NCBI GenBank assembly: GCA_963730395.1
Contig: CAVSSK010000021.1
Coordinates: 496,001-560,000 of the forward strand
Length of the DNA: 64,000 bases
DNA from: Bog-473 sp963730395
Lineage (GTDB): Bacteria > Actinomycetota > Acidimicrobiia > Acidimicrobiales > RAAP-2
Reading direction: 5' to 3'
Under the pieces are notes generated by a model, which saw only the letters and a program-made list of their open reading frames with translations, did no database searches and had not been told where the DNA came from. Shown here piece after piece: positions 16,337 through 26,295 of this stretch (positions are counted from its first letter, which is position 1; each line of letters begins with the position of its first letter). A program made the translations under genes and the position numbers.

Positions 16337-18256
16337 CTAGGGGCTCAACTGCCAGGTCACCGTGGTGGTCCGGGTCAGGCTCCCGGTCCGCTTCCGGGGG
16401 CCCACCACCGCCCAGTCGGGCGCCGAGACGTCAGCCGTGAAGGTGATCGGGTCCAGACGGGGTTGGGGGATGTAGGTGAGCGACAGCCGCCCGACCGTGA
16501 CCGCTCCCGCGATTGTGGTGGTGAAGTGGACGGTGGCCTGGTGCTGGGCCAACACCGCGATGGAGGTTTCGCTGACCCGCAAGCCCGACTCGGCCAGGCT
16601 GTCGATCTGGGTCGAGCCCCGTGGTCCCCACAGGTACACGTTGGCCACGTACTGGCCCGAAATGAACGAGGTCTTGTCGTCCGGCCCGAGTTGGTACGAG
16701 GGTGGCTGTCCCGCCGGGGCCCGATTGTCCAAGGTCACCGCCGTGTCGACGGTGGCCGAGCCAGCGGCACTGACCTTCACGTCCTGATGCACGCTGACCT
16801 GCACGTAGTAGTCGAGCTTGTTGGCGCCAGCGTTCTCGACGGCCACATGGAATGCCCGGTCGGGTGCGACCGTGTCGATGGCACCCGAGGCGCCGTAGCG
16901 GACCAGGGTGGCCTCGTCGGAGGGCCGAGCGTCCCAGAGGATGAGGTGTCGACCGGCCACGTCGGCGGCCAACGTGTGCGCCAGGGCGGCGACGTCGACG
17001 TGGTGGGGCGTGAGGGCGTCGACCACGGCGGTGGCGACCGCCGAGTTCAGGTCCCGCCGCGCGTTCTGGGGCGCGGCGGGGGCTCCGGTGTAGAGGTCGT
17101 GCAGCAGGATCACTGCCACGTTGGCGGCCGTGACCGGTTCGGTGATGCCGGGCACGACGACGGGTCCGGTGAGGGCCAGCAGGCTTGATAGCGCCGGCAC
17201 GTCGATGGCGACCACCCCGTCCACTGGCTGCCCGGCCCCCGCCGCAGACATGGCTGCAAGGTCCTCTCCGCTCCAGGGGAAGTCCCCGGAGACATTGGCC
17301 GCCGTCCAGTACTGCGTCGGCTGGAAGATGCCGAACACCGTCTGGAGCCCGGGCGGCATCCGGACCGCCACCGGCTCCGAGAGGGGATATGCGCCGACAC
17401 TGTTGGATTGCCCAATGTGGAGGTTCCCGCCGCTGGCGTGCATGTAGGCCACCGACAGCGCCGCCCCCTGGTCGCGCATCTCAGCATTGTTCTCGGCGGC
17501 CAGCAGGTAGGTACGGGGAGCGCCCGCGCCGAGGAAGACCTTGGCGTACTCGAGGATCTGTTGGCCGCGGGCCAGTTGGCGGGTGAGCCGGGCATCCTGG
17601 CGGTTGAAGGCGGCCCGGGCGGCACCGACGGGACCCCACAGACCGCTGGTCGGCCGCTGCAGGCTCGCCAGTTGGATGTGGGCGATCTGCAGCCCCCGCA
17701 CCAGCGCCGCCAGGCGGGGCAGATCGACCGTGGTGCCGGAGCTGGTGGCGGTCACGGCGTCCACCCGGTCGAGCAGGGTTATCCCGATCCCGGCCGCGCT
17801 CTGGACGTCCGTGGCGAGGTCGAGCACGCCTTGGCGCTGGTCGCCGACCAGGGGGACGGGTCCCAGCATGTCGAGGGCCGGTGACGACTCCAGGATTGCA
17901 CGGGCAGAGGAAGCGTCGCGTTGGATGGCTTCGATGTCACGTTGCGCTGCGGCCCGGCCCTGGGCACTGAGCAGCTGGTGGGGGTCGTCCTGGAGCTGGC
18001 TGATCAGTTGACGGGCCTGTTCGAGCGGCACCCGGGCCCGATCCAGCGACGCCAAGGCGCTCCGTGCCACGAAGGCGCCGACCACAGCCAGGCCGACAAC
18101 GGCGAGGATGGCGGCGGCGGCCTGGCGACGGTGCCGGGTCCGCGTCTGCGCCCGGTCGCGGTGTGGGTGCCTGACGCCGCTGCGGTGCAAATACCAGTGA
18201 CGGAACCCGTAGCGAACGTGGTGGTGCGGTCGCTGGACTCGGTGCCGGTACACCAC
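16337..18256 (-). CDS. DUF4012 domain protein
   Basis: 639 residues with GTG start. The N-terminus is His/Arg-rich and cytoplasmic, then TM about 46-66 ('AAAILAVVGLAVVGAFVARS'), and the rest is extracytoplasmic. Family features include 'RTYLLAAENNAEMRDQGAAL', '-AYPLSEPV-', 'DFPWSGEDLAAMS' and 'VDGVVAIDVPALSSLLALTG'. DUF4012 proteins are common in actinobacterial exopolysaccharide clusters and distantly resemble LytR-CpsA-Psr-like extracellular domains. A role in polymer attachment or assembly is inferred, not shown. It is the leftmost clear gene of the polysaccharide locus. Confidence 0.9.
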   Translation of the reverse strand: MVYRHRVQRPHHHVRYGFRHWYLHRSGVRHPHRDRAQTRTRHRRQAAAAILAVVGLAVVGAFVARSALASLDRARVPLEQARQLISQLQDDPHQLLSAQGRAAAQRDIEAIQRDASSARAILESSPALDMLGPVPLVGDQRQGVLDLATDVQSAAGIGITLLDRVDAVTATSSGTTVDLPRLAALVRGLQIAHIQLASLQRPTSGLWGPVGAARAAFNRQDARLTRQLARGQQILEYAKVFLGAGAPRTYLLAAENNAEMRDQGAALSVAYMHASGGNLHIGQSNSVGAYPLSEPVAVRMPPGLQTVFGIFQPTQYWTAANVSGDFPWSGEDLAAMSAAGAGQPVDGVVAIDVPALSSLLALTGPVVVPGITEPVTAANVAVILLHDLYTGAPAAPQNARRDLNSAVATAVVDALTPHHVDVAALAHTLAADVAGRHLILWDARPSDEATLVRYGASGAIDTVAPDRAFHVAVENAGANKLDYYVQVSVHQDVKVSAAGSATVDTAVTLDNRAPAGQPPSYQLGPDDKTSFISGQYVANVYLWGPRGSTQIDSLAESGLRVSETSIAVLAQHQATVHFTTTIAGAVTVGRLSLTYIPQPRLDPITFTADVSAPDWAVVGPRKRTGSLTRTTTVTWQLSP

Positions 18257-19148
18257 GCGCTCAGAGATGGACCGGGCCTTTCACGCGGTTGCCCGTCGTT
18301 TGGCTCACTGCGCCCGCGAGTACCTTGCGACCGTCGCCTCCCGGGCGGCGGGGACGGGCGAGAGGAACGAGTGGCACGGGGCAGAGGGTACAAGAGGACA
18401 ATCGGGGTTTCCGGGTCACCCACCGCGGACCGGCCTGCGCCTGGGGCACGCGTGGCCCGCCCGTCTCATCTCGGATCGGCCTGATCTCGGATCGGTGGCT
18501 CCGATCGGCCCGGGCGCCCACCGGACGAGCCAACGCCGACGCAGTGTGCACCGATGGCCGTGGCCGTACCGACGAGCACCGGGAACTCGCCGCCTCCCTC
18601 CGGCGCATATCCAGGCCCTCCAGGCCGCCCGCGCCTTACTCGAATCCGAAGACGAACCTGCCCGTCCCACGGGGCGCGAGATGGCCGACGACGCTGTAAC
18701 GGCGCATCGCAAATAGTGCAACCGGCACTTCGCACATGTTCCCGACGGCGTTGAGGACGGCGCACTGGCACGACGCACAAACGAGATGACCCGCACGAAG
18801 TGCTGGCGGAACATGCAGGAGATGACCCCGGGGCGGGGTCGACTTTCCAGCTAGCAAGCGGCGACCCCCATACACGCCACGCGCCGATTTCCAGGCGGCT
18901 CCGACGACGCCGTACTGCGGAGTGTCTCGTCCTGGCTGGGCATTGAGCCCACCCGCCCGTGACAGCTGACCCAAGCGGAAGCTGAAGGGAGATCCCAAAT
19001 AGCAACCACGACAGTCGTCGACACGGCGCGCCGTGCGCTGGGTCCGGTGGGCGTGCTCCCACCTGGCGCCACGAGACCACCCATGAGGCCCTTGAGCGAC
19101 AGGCTTCCGTGAACTCAAACTGACCCACTACCCCCGAGCGAGCAGACT
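18257..19148. other. No convincing gene (892 bp)
   Basis: Long frames on both strands exist only because of high GC; their residues are Arg/Gly/Pro-rich and show no family pattern. It separates DUF4012 (leftward) from pdxH (rightward) and probably holds their promoters. Confidence 0.5.
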
Positions 19149-19754
19149 GTGGCCGTGGACGAAGCGTCCGTCGATCCCGATCCGATGACCCAGCTGTCCC
19201 GGTGGCTCGAGGTTGCGCGGACAGCTGGCGAGCCCATGCCCGAGGCGATGGCAGTTGCCACAGCCACGACCGATGGGCGCCCGTCCTCCAGAATGGTGCT
19301 GCTCCGAGGCATCGACCACCGAGGTCTCGTCTTCTACACCGACCGGGAAAGCGACAAGGGCCGGGAGCTGAGGGCGAATCCATTCGCCGCTGCCCTTTTC
19401 CATTGGTTCCTCCCAGTGCACCGACAGGTCCGGGTGACCGGTGCAGTGGAGGAGGTCGATGACGATCAGTCGGACGCCTACTGGCGGTCGCGGCCGCCGG
19501 GGGCTCGTCGTAGCGCCGTCGCAAGCCACCAGAGCGAGGTGGTCGTGAGTCGAGCGGTGCTCGAACAGCGGGTGGCCGAGCTGGCCGAAGCGTTCCCCGA
19601 GGAAACGGGGCCACCCCGCCCTCCTCGATGGGGCGGTTACCGGATCCGGCCTGAGGTCGTCGAATTGTGGGAAGAAGGAGCGGACCGCCTGCACGATCGG
19701 CTCCGCTACCAGGCTCGGTCCGGAAGCTGGAGGATCGAGCGGTTATCACCCTGA
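19149..19754 (+). CDS. pdxH: Pyridoxine/pyridoxamine 5'-phosphate oxidase
   Basis: 201 residues, GTG start. Last step of the salvage and DXP-dependent pathways to pyridoxal phosphate, using FMN and O2. Visible landmarks: 'AMAVATATTDGRPSSRMVLL' (R-x-V-L-L-R-G), 'GLVFYTDRESDKGRELRANP' (S-x-K-G-x-x-L-x-x-N-P), 'FHWFLPVHRQVRVTGAVEEV', 'SDAYWRSRPPGARRSA' and the C-terminal 'WRIERLSP'. Length and order match PdxH. It is a housekeeping gene inside the polysaccharide region with no co-transcribed neighbours. Confidence 0.92.
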   Translation: MAVDEASVDPDPMTQLSRWLEVARTAGEPMPEAMAVATATTDGRPSSRMVLLRGIDHRGLVFYTDRESDKGRELRANPFAAALFHWFLPVHRQVRVTGAVEEVDDDQSDAYWRSRPPGARRSAVASHQSEVVVSRAVLEQRVAELAEAFPEETGPPRPPRWGGYRIRPEVVELWEEGADRLHDRLRYQARSGSWRIERLSP

Positions 19755-20100
19755 CAACCTGGTCGTAGGCACACGCATGGCGCAGTTCGTGTGCCGTGTC
19801 GGAGAGCTGGACAAGCGGCACCATCAATCCCCGCGGTCGGGCTCACCGGGTGATCTCCCAAGCGTCCGCTTGACGATGTACATCGACGTCACAAGAGTCA
19901 ATATCCGCTGTGCGAAGAGCCGCAATACCGGGGGGAGGGTCACCTTGCAAGGCCCCTGGCGGCGTCGCATGGCGCCCGTGACGTCTTCTCGCCCAGCGGC
20001 GCCACCGGCTCGGACATCGTGGGCCGTATGGCGGTCCCCGCCGTCGCATTCCTGATCGCGCGACGTAAGTCGGCCATCGCCTGACGTCGAGCAGGACCTT
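19755..20100. other. No convincing gene (346 bp)
   Basis: One plus-strand frame ends 'AVPAVAFLIARRKSAIA' at about 20084, a hydrophobic stretch plus basic tail that could be the last piece of a wall-anchored protein, but nothing upstream supports a gene. Confidence 0.4.
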
Positions 20101-20115
20101 GTGGGAACGTTAGGC

Positions 20116-20685
20116 ATGGCCGACGTGCTGTTCGTCTGCACGGGTAACCTCTGCCGCTCGCCGTCGGCCGCGTTGTTGTTACGCCAGCAACTGGGTGACG
20201 CTGGGTCCGAGGTCACGGTGCACTCGGCTGGCACGGTGGAGACCGATTTCGGCCCTCCGCGTCCCCTGGTGGAGGAGGGCCGCGTCTTCGGCATCGATCT
20301 GGGCGCCCACGTGCCCCGCACGGTGGACCCCGGCATGGTTCAGGCGGCGGATCTCGTCGTGGGCCTGACCCGCGAGCACGTGCGCGAGACGGTGGTCGCG
20401 GTCCCGTCCTCGTTCCCGAAGACCTTCACCCTGCGGGAGATCGTCCGTCGTGGACTCCACACCGGGGCCCGTGGCGCCGGCGAGGATCTCGGAGCCTGGC
20501 TCGCCCGGCTCCATGACGGGAGGCTCCATGCCGACCTGATGGGTGAGTCGCCGGAGGACGACGTCATGGATCCGATGGGTGGGACGCCGGACGACTACCG
20601 CCGGATGCTCACCGACGTGGCGGCGCTGACCCGAACCCTGCGCGACCTGGCTTGGCCCATCGCGAAGCTGCCTGCCAATGGGTAG
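20116..20685 (+). CDS. Low-molecular-weight protein tyrosine phosphatase
   Basis: 189 residues from ATG 20116 (GTG 20101 also possible). The catalytic P-loop 'VLFVCTGNLCRSPSA' (C-x5-R-S) sits at the N-terminus, and the general-acid loop 'DVMDPMGGTPDDYRRM' (D-P-x-G) near the C-terminus. A basic 'FTLREIVRRGL' helix lies between. Wzb/Etp-type enzymes dephosphorylate the tyrosine-rich tail of BY-kinases, and one such kinase lies 1.8 kb away. Its stop codon is inside a strong terminator hairpin. Confidence 0.92.
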   Translation: MADVLFVCTGNLCRSPSAALLLRQQLGDAGSEVTVHSAGTVETDFGPPRPLVEEGRVFGIDLGAHVPRTVDPGMVQAADLVVGLTREHVRETVVAVPSSFPKTFTLREIVRRGLHTGARGAGEDLGAWLARLHDGRLHADLMGESPEDDVMDPMGGTPDDYRRMLTDVAALTRTLRDLAWPIAKLPANG

Positions 20686-20696
20686 GCAGCTTCGCG
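20661..20696. terminator. Bidirectional terminator hairpin
   Basis: CGCGAAGCTGCCT (20661-20673) pairs perfectly with AGGCAGCTTCGCG (20684-20696). Including inner GCC/GGT the stem is 16 bp with a four-base loop AATG. It lies between convergent genes and covers the phosphatase stop. No U-run follows, as is common in actinobacteria. Confidence 0.8.
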
Positions 20697-20711
20697 AACC
20701 GGATCAGACCA

Positions 20712-20900
20712 CTACGGTGCGGCGGCCTTGCGGCGGCGAGAGGAGATCACGATGACGACACCGATCGCCACCAACCCGAGGCCGCCGATCACCATCGCCG
20801 CGATGTCGGCCCCGGTGAAGGCGAGCCCTGAAGACGTCACTGGGGTGGCGCTCGCGGTGGCCGTCGCCGTCCCCGGGGTCGCCGTCGCCGGCGTTGTCAA
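20712..20900 (-). CDS. C-terminal sorting signal of a wall-anchored protein (probable fragment)
   Basis: A Thr/Ala/Pro-rich linker ('TATPGTATATASATPVTSS') is followed by 'GLAFTGAD', a hydrophobic helix ('IAAMVIGGLGLVAIGVVIVI') and basic tail 'SSRRRKAAAP'. This is a sortase-type signal of the LAxTG variety used by class E sortases. Only a TTG start is available and no secreted domain precedes it, so it looks like the tail of a lost or frameshifted surface protein. It lies immediately downstream of a glycosyltransferase gene on the same strand. Confidence 0.5.
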   Translation of the reverse strand: MTTPATATPGTATATASATPVTSSGLAFTGADIAAMVIGGLGLVAIGVVIVISSRRRKAAAP

Positions 20901-20947
20901 ATGACAACCGCCTGAAGTTCGCGTGAGAACGGCGTGAACACAAGGAC

Positions 20948-22168
20948 TCAGGGCAGATGCAACGCGACCTGCTGCCGCAGCGTGCTGGCGAATCGCTCCT
21001 CTGAGAACCGGGACACATGGTCCCGGATCTCATCGCCGTTCAACGGACTCTCACTCAGTTGGTCGATCGCGCTCGAGATGGAGCAGACGTCGAGGTTCTC
21101 GAAGAAGTAACCGGACGTGCCCTCCGAGACGGTCTCCAAGTATCCCCCTCGCTTCAACGCAATCGTCGGCTTTCCAAAGCTTGCAGCCTCCAATGGTGTG
21201 AGTCCGTAGTCCTCGAAGGCGGGGGCGATCAACGCACGACAATGTCCATAGAGCCAGCGAAGCTCGTGGTCATTGACGTTGCCTATGAGGTCGACGTTGG
21301 GCGAGGCCGATTGCTTCAAGGTCTTCTCGAGAGGTCCGGTCCCGACGACAACCAGTTGTAGATCAGGGCGTTCCGCGAACACGCCGAAGATCCGATCGAG
21401 ATTCTTGTACGGGAGCAGGCGTGAGACGACCAGGAAGAACCCGTCCTTTGCGACGGTACTCGGCTTCTCCCACGGGCCGTCGTCAGTGCACTGGGGAGGG
21501 GGAGGAATGACGAGCGGCTGTATCCCGTACAGCGAAGAGATCTCGTCCGAGACCGCTGACGACGTCGTGTAGTACGCGCTGGCGCTGGCCGCCGCCCTGC
21601 GATCCCATCGGCGAAGAATCGGCGTCACGGCACGAAGGGAATTTCGGAGAACGAACGAGGTATGGATCCCGTCCAGTGAGGATGAAGGGTGTCCCCTCTC
21701 AGTCTGGGCGTCCTGGCTCTTGCGAAAGTACTCGGCTCTCTTGTAGAGCCAGCGGGCCGGGCAGTAGCAGTAGACGAGCTTTGTGCCCGAGGTGTGGACC
21801 CCGTGCGCCCAACCACTCGAGCTGCAGAGCACAATCTTCTCGTCGACCTCGATCTTAGAGAAGGCATTGGCCAGGAGAGGCAGCGCGAGCCGGTGATGCC
21901 GCCTCAAGAACTGGGAGCGATTCAAGTAGGACGGCCGAACGTCAATGTCCCGAAATTCCGGAAACGTGAGGTCGGGCTCGTACAAGGAGGTGTAGATCGG
22001 CGCCGCCGGGAATGCGCGGTGCATCGCCAGCACCACCCTCTCCGCTCCGCCCTTCTGGGTCAGGTAGTCATGAACGATCGCGACCGTGCCCGGTTGATCG
22101 ATGGGACTATTGCCGATCCCGGCCGCCACACCATTCTGTGTCACTTGTCCAGCAGTTCCATGTGACAT
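20948..22168 (-). CDS. Glycosyltransferase family 4
   Basis: 406 residues, GT-B fold. N-terminal 'TVAIVHDYLTQKGGAERVVL' (acceptor side, G-G-A-E-R), middle 'FLVVSRLLPYKNLDRIFGVF', and C-terminal 'IAPAFEDYGLTPLEAASFGK' (E-x7-E nucleotide-sugar motif) followed by 'GGYLETV'. It is soluble and would act at the inner membrane on a lipid-linked oligosaccharide. The sugar cannot be told. It resembles the relic at 46380-46870. It is followed 270 bp upstream by the BY-kinase on the same strand. Confidence 0.91.
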   Translation of the reverse strand: MSHGTAGQVTQNGVAAGIGNSPIDQPGTVAIVHDYLTQKGGAERVVLAMHRAFPAAPIYTSLYEPDLTFPEFRDIDVRPSYLNRSQFLRRHHRLALPLLANAFSKIEVDEKIVLCSSSGWAHGVHTSGTKLVYCYCPARWLYKRAEYFRKSQDAQTERGHPSSSLDGIHTSFVLRNSLRAVTPILRRWDRRAAASASAYYTTSSAVSDEISSLYGIQPLVIPPPPQCTDDGPWEKPSTVAKDGFFLVVSRLLPYKNLDRIFGVFAERPDLQLVVVGTGPLEKTLKQSASPNVDLIGNVNDHELRWLYGHCRALIAPAFEDYGLTPLEAASFGKPTIALKRGGYLETVSEGTSGYFFENLDVCSISSAIDQLSESPLNGDEIRDHVSRFSEERFASTLRQQVALHLP

Positions 22169-22441
22169 GCGTTCTCCCGGGTGAGATGTGCGCGCAGTGG
22201 ACGCGTGAATATGCGAACAGTTGCCAAGGGCTGCTGCGTAGATGCTCCTCGCAATTCCAGTTTCTCAGTCGTGATACGGAACGCCAATTTTCCTAAGGGA
22301 ACGAGAGAACTCCTGATTCTCGGCTTGAACGGTCCCTATCAGCTGGGACCGACTCCGCTCTCCGGCGGGTATTGGGTCGTCGGCGAGCTTGGTGTTGTTG
22401 GCTGTCGGGGATTGGCATGTCTGCCAATGGATGGCCGGTCG

Positions 22442-24154
22442 TCATATTCCCCCTCTTCGTCGGGGACGTTTGCCGGCGTCGGGCTGCCGCTCACTTTGCC
22501 GTCGCCGTTCGTGGACGCCGGTGTCGGCGTACCGCGCTTCCCGTGCGGCCTTTGCCTCCTCGGCCGAGGACTTCTCGCCGTAGCCGTAGCCGTAGTGGTA
22601 GTGGTAATACGCGTACGAGTCAGTTTCCGGCGCTCGGTTCAGCACGGTGCCGACGACCGGAGCATTGATCTGATTGAGCATTTCGACGGATCGGACGATA
22701 TCTCGACGTCTGTCCATCCCGGCGGACACCACCAGCAGGATGGCATCGGCGTGTGTCGACAGGACCGCGGCATCCGTCACCGGCAGAACCGGTGCGCTGT
22801 CTACGACGACGATGTCTGCGAAGGCGCTGAGGTTCTTGAAGACCTCGTGGGTCTTGGCGCTCGACAGGAGTTCCGAGGGGTTCGGTGGAACCGGTCCCGT
22901 CGGAAGCACCTGGAGGTGAGACTGGTTGGGGACCCGAAGGAGCGCGTCCTCCAGCTCTGTCTCTCCCAATAGGACTGAGGTGAACCCGATGTCGTTCGGT
23001 AGTCCAAAGAACTCGTGAATTCGAGGCCGACGCAGGTCACAGCCGACCAACACGACCCGCTGGCCTGCCTCAGCCATGATCCAGGCCAGATTGGCCGACG
23101 TGGTGGTTTTGCCGTCGCCCGCAGATGGGCTGGTGATCTGGAGGACCTTGGTGGGATTCTCCAACGACATGAACTGGATGGAGGTTCGCAGGCCTCGGTA
23201 GGCCTCGGTTGGTGGCGATTTCGGGTGCGTCTGGGCAACGAGGTATGGGTTTTTGGGATCGCGCCACTCGCCGATCACGGGAATGAGGCCGAGTACGGGG
23301 ATTCCGGGTACGAGCTGTTCGAGCTGATCCTTGCCTCGGACTCTGTCGTCGAGATTGTCGCGGAGGAGGGCGAGTCCGATGCCCAACAAGAGTCCGGCAG
23401 CGGCGCCGATGAGGATGTCCGTGGTTTTCTTGGGGGAGGAGGGCTTCTCGCTGACGGTTGCCGGCTGGACGATCTGCCCGCTGGCTGAGTTCTGGGAGGT
23501 AGCCGCCTGCATGGCATTGAGCTGTTGCTGGAGTGCGGCCTGCTGGGAGTAGAGCCCGGTCAGCTGCCCAGTGATGGTGCTGGCGGCGCTCGAGCCGAAC
23601 TTGGTGCCATTCAGCTGGTTCGTAAGTGTAGCAATTGAATCGTTTATGGCGGTGAGTTGCTTTTGGAGCGAGGACTCCGCGGCGACTTGCGAACTGAGGT
23701 ACTGCCGGTTGGTCACGATGATGTACGCCTTGGCGTATGCATTGGCCGCCTTGGCGGCGAGAGCAGCGTTTGGCGAAGTGACAGAGATCGACGCGACCGA
23801 GGTCGTCCCGATCTCAGCGACTGTCGCAATGGGAGCCGCCCGACCGAGGATCCTCGCCGCCTGGGCTTTCACTGGGCTGCTCTGAATGAGTTGAATGTCT
23901 GTGGCTAATTGGCCCGGGGTGAGCCCGCTACTCGGATTTGATGATCCGGATCCCGTGCTCGAGTTCTGGGCAAGGAAGAGGAGCTGGGCGGTGCTCGTGT
24001 ACTGAGGGGTCTGAAGAACAACGATCCCCACCGCAGCGGCCACCCCCACTACCAACGTGAGCAGGACGACGTACTTACGACGGCGAAGGATCGCCCAGAT
24101 GTCCCGAAGGCTCGTCTCTTGTCGAACCTCAGGATTTGGGGCCCACTCGGACAT
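22442..24154 (-). CDS. Polysaccharide co-polymerase / bacterial tyrosine autokinase
   Basis: 570 residues. Wzz-like N-terminus: TM about 29-46 ('VVLLTLVVGVAAAVGIVVLQ'), a periplasm-side coiled region with 'SSLQKQLTAINDSIATLTNQ', TM about 247-264. Kinase part: Walker A 'SPSAGDGKTTTSANLA' (342-357), Walker A' 'VVLVGCDLRRP' (367-377), Walker B 'IVVVDSAPVLP' (448-458). A tyrosine cluster 'SYAYYHYHYGYGYG' (513-526) is the autophosphorylation tail. All elements of a fused CpsC/CpsD-type regulator are present. It would set chain length of the exopolymer and be reset by the phosphatase at 20116. Confidence 0.94.
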   Translation of the reverse strand: MSEWAPNPEVRQETSLRDIWAILRRRKYVVLLTLVVGVAAAVGIVVLQTPQYTSTAQLLFLAQNSSTGSGSSNPSSGLTPGQLATDIQLIQSSPVKAQAARILGRAAPIATVAEIGTTSVASISVTSPNAALAAKAANAYAKAYIIVTNRQYLSSQVAAESSLQKQLTAINDSIATLTNQLNGTKFGSSAASTITGQLTGLYSQQAALQQQLNAMQAATSQNSASGQIVQPATVSEKPSSPKKTTDILIGAAAGLLLGIGLALLRDNLDDRVRGKDQLEQLVPGIPVLGLIPVIGEWRDPKNPYLVAQTHPKSPPTEAYRGLRTSIQFMSLENPTKVLQITSPSAGDGKTTTSANLAWIMAEAGQRVVLVGCDLRRPRIHEFFGLPNDIGFTSVLLGETELEDALLRVPNQSHLQVLPTGPVPPNPSELLSSAKTHEVFKNLSAFADIVVVDSAPVLPVTDAAVLSTHADAILLVVSAGMDRRRDIVRSVEMLNQINAPVVGTVLNRAPETDSYAYYHYHYGYGYGEKSSAEEAKAAREARYADTGVHERRRQSERQPDAGKRPRRRGGI

Positions 24155-24193
24155 TTTGCAACATTACGCTAGATCCCGGCATTCTCTCCGCCG

Positions 24194-25254
24194 CTAGCTG
24201 TACTCGGCCAAGACCCTCCGGTAAACGTCGATGAGTGATCTGGCGTGCCGTTCAACCGTGTATTCAGCCTGGTACCGGGACAGGAGAGCGCTTCCATAGA
24301 TCTGCCGTTCAACTGGGTCGAGTGCCAGACGCCGAAGTGCTGCTCCTCCGGCCTCGGTGTCAGTGGGGTCGTAGAGAAAGTCGGACATAACGGGCCCAAC
24401 GGTCTCGAGGTGGCCACCTCCTCGGGCGGCAACGACAGGCAGGGCGGTAGCCATCGCCTCCACGACGCTCAGCCCGAATGGTTCCCGGTCCCCGGTGGCC
24501 AGCAGAATGCTTGCCGTCTGCATCCGCGCTGGTAAGTCATCGACGAACCCGAGGAACCGGACAGACTGGTCGACACCCAGGCGAATCGTCTCGCGGCGCA
24601 GCGCCAGGTCGTCGCTGCCTTCACCTGCGAGGTGTAGTTCCCAGCCCTGTTCGGCTAGACCACTTGCTGCCCAGACAGTAATGGCGCTGAGAGTCCGCTT
24701 CTCCGGCTCGAACCGCTGGGCGACGAGCACGACCGGCTGTCGACCGTCAGGCCGCTTTCGCTTGTCGTCGAGAGACGGCGCGGGCACGCCAGGTGGCAGG
24801 ACGACGCAGTCCTGTTCGGCGGTCTGTGCGACGTAGTCGCTGATGGCGATCTGTGCGTCGATGAAGTAGGGTAGGAACCTCCACAGCTGGTGCCGCAACG
24901 GTGTGCTTCCGCGGGTACGGGCGAAATGGAGCGTTGCGACGACAGGTCTCCGAAGCAAGGGCTTGGTCACGATAGCGGCAAGTTCCGCCTTGGTCATGTG
25001 GACATGGACGAGATCAGGCTGGTTTCGCCGCATTGCCATGCTGGAGAGCATTCGGACCGCCCCCCATTCGTTGGGACCTGGGAGGAACTGGACACCCGAC
25101 GGCTTCAACATCGAGGTCATAGCGCTGGGGTCCCCGCCGATGACACTGACGCCATGACCCAACATTGAAAGAGCGTTGGCGGTGTAGGCAACGTAGTGCT
25201 CTACGCCCGAAAAGGCATCAGAGCAAACTACATGGAAGATTTCTAATTGCGCAT
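24194..25254 (-). CDS. Glycosyltransferase family 4, frameshift near its start
   Basis: The open frame gives 323 residues from 25165, but the conserved N-terminus lies further upstream: 'LEIFHVVCSDAFSGVEHYVA' is in frame back to about 25247, and an ATG at 25254 joins it if one C is restored in 'CGCAA'. C-terminal features are 'VLVAQRFEPEKRTLSAITVW', 'LGFVDDLPARMQTASI' and 'EPFGLSVVEAMATALPVVAA' (E-x7-E). A GT-B enzyme that adds one sugar of the repeat unit. It lies 40 bp downstream of the BY-kinase region on the same strand. Confidence 0.85.
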
Positions 25255-25982
25255 CGGACGTGCCACATTAATCTTTTCGAAGAGCTCCCTCTAAATTATT
25301 TGCACTTAGAGCGGACGTTTTGCACGTCAATGTTGTGGTCCAAATGGTGCCTATATGGCAGCTCTCAGTTTGCTCGCTTCCATCCCACTCATTTTTACCC
25401 TTCAAGGTGAGACATGATGGATGACCATGCATATTCACATGTCATTTGATTCTGGGCAACGCGCTTTGTGCAGGAATCGGCCGCGAGTACGCAGTAACAG
25501 GATGTTCACAATTCACCGTTGATGACGCCGTGGCTCGCTTGAGTCTCTGGCGCGTGGTAATCGCTACCCTGGCGACGGCGGTTGAGGAGGTGACGGAAGG
25601 AGCTGTCGGCCTGTAGGTCGACCCCTGGGTCGACAGCTTGGCGGACGCAATGAGCCGGGCCCGGCACGACCCGGGCCTCGTCGAGAAGGCCAGGATTCTA
25701 AAATGGCCGCGGGGCCGATGGCTTGGGATCGGTCCGCGCAGACGCTGTACGCATCTCCTGGTCGACATAGGGTGAACGCCGAGTGGGGTGCGTCCTGCGG
25801 CAGAGTCTGCCCGCCCGCTCACCCCCATTCTCCTCGACCGGAGGCGAGCGGGTTCATGCTGATGTCGTGATGTCGGGGCCCGCCATTCGATAGTGAACGA
25901 CCGTCATCCAACCGGGCCTCGACCCGGTAGCGAGCCGGACCGGTAGAGGTGAATTTGGGGCGCCGCCCTGCGCACCCGCTCC
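25255..25982. other. No convincing gene (728 bp)
   Basis: The first 190 bp are relatively AT-rich and may hold the promoter of the leftward glycosyltransferase/BY-kinase group. The remainder has only short GC-driven frames. A plus-strand piece 'VDDAVARLSLWRVVIATLAT' near 25520 is not assignable. Confidence 0.45.
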
Positions 25983-26295
25983 CTACGAAGCATCAGCGCG
26001 CGACTCGAGCGCTTGCGACAGTACAGCCGACCGGTAACTACACCGTCTGGCGACCGCGTTGTGGTTTCGAATGTACCGCTCGTGGGATGCGTGGAAATGA
26101 GCCTCTCGTGTTACGGCGTCTCTGCCTGTTCCCGCCCCTACTTGGGTGGCGGTCACTTCCCGGCAGCGGGCGACCTGGTAGCCCCAAGTCGCGCGCCCGC
26201 CGCTGCCAATCGATCTCCTCGGCGTACAGGAAGAATCTCTCATCGAAGGGTCCGACAGTCATCCAACGCCTCCGACTAAATGAGCAGCACGGCAC
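25983..26295 (-). pseudogene. C-terminal relic of a family 2 glycosyltransferase
   Basis: 'MTVGPFDERFFLYAEEIDWQ' with 'RRARDLG' is the acceptor/catalytic-loop region of rhamnosyltransferase-like GT2 enzymes (G-x-F-D-E-x-F-F-L-Y-x-E-x-D). A neighbouring frame continues 'VGAGTGRDAVTREAHFHASH' and 'ERYIRNHN', the typical C-terminus. The N-terminal GT-A domain with its DXD motif is missing. The remnant shows that the locus once held another transferase here. Confidence 0.62.

Noticed and set aside
15875..17188. 437-codon plus-strand frame opposite DUF4012
   Set aside because: Antisense shadow of an intact, recognisable gene; low-complexity Arg/Gly/Val content.
18466..19827. 453-codon minus-strand frame over pdxH and the gap before it
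   Set aside because: Overlaps an intact pdxH, no family pattern, and the part in the gap is no more convincing.
20661..20696. Inverted repeat as a regulatory operator
   Set aside because: It overlaps a stop codon between convergent genes, where a terminator is the simpler reading.
25442..25828. 128-codon minus-strand frame
   Set aside because: No recognisable motif or ribosome binding site and a plus-strand frame of similar length exists; treated as non-coding.
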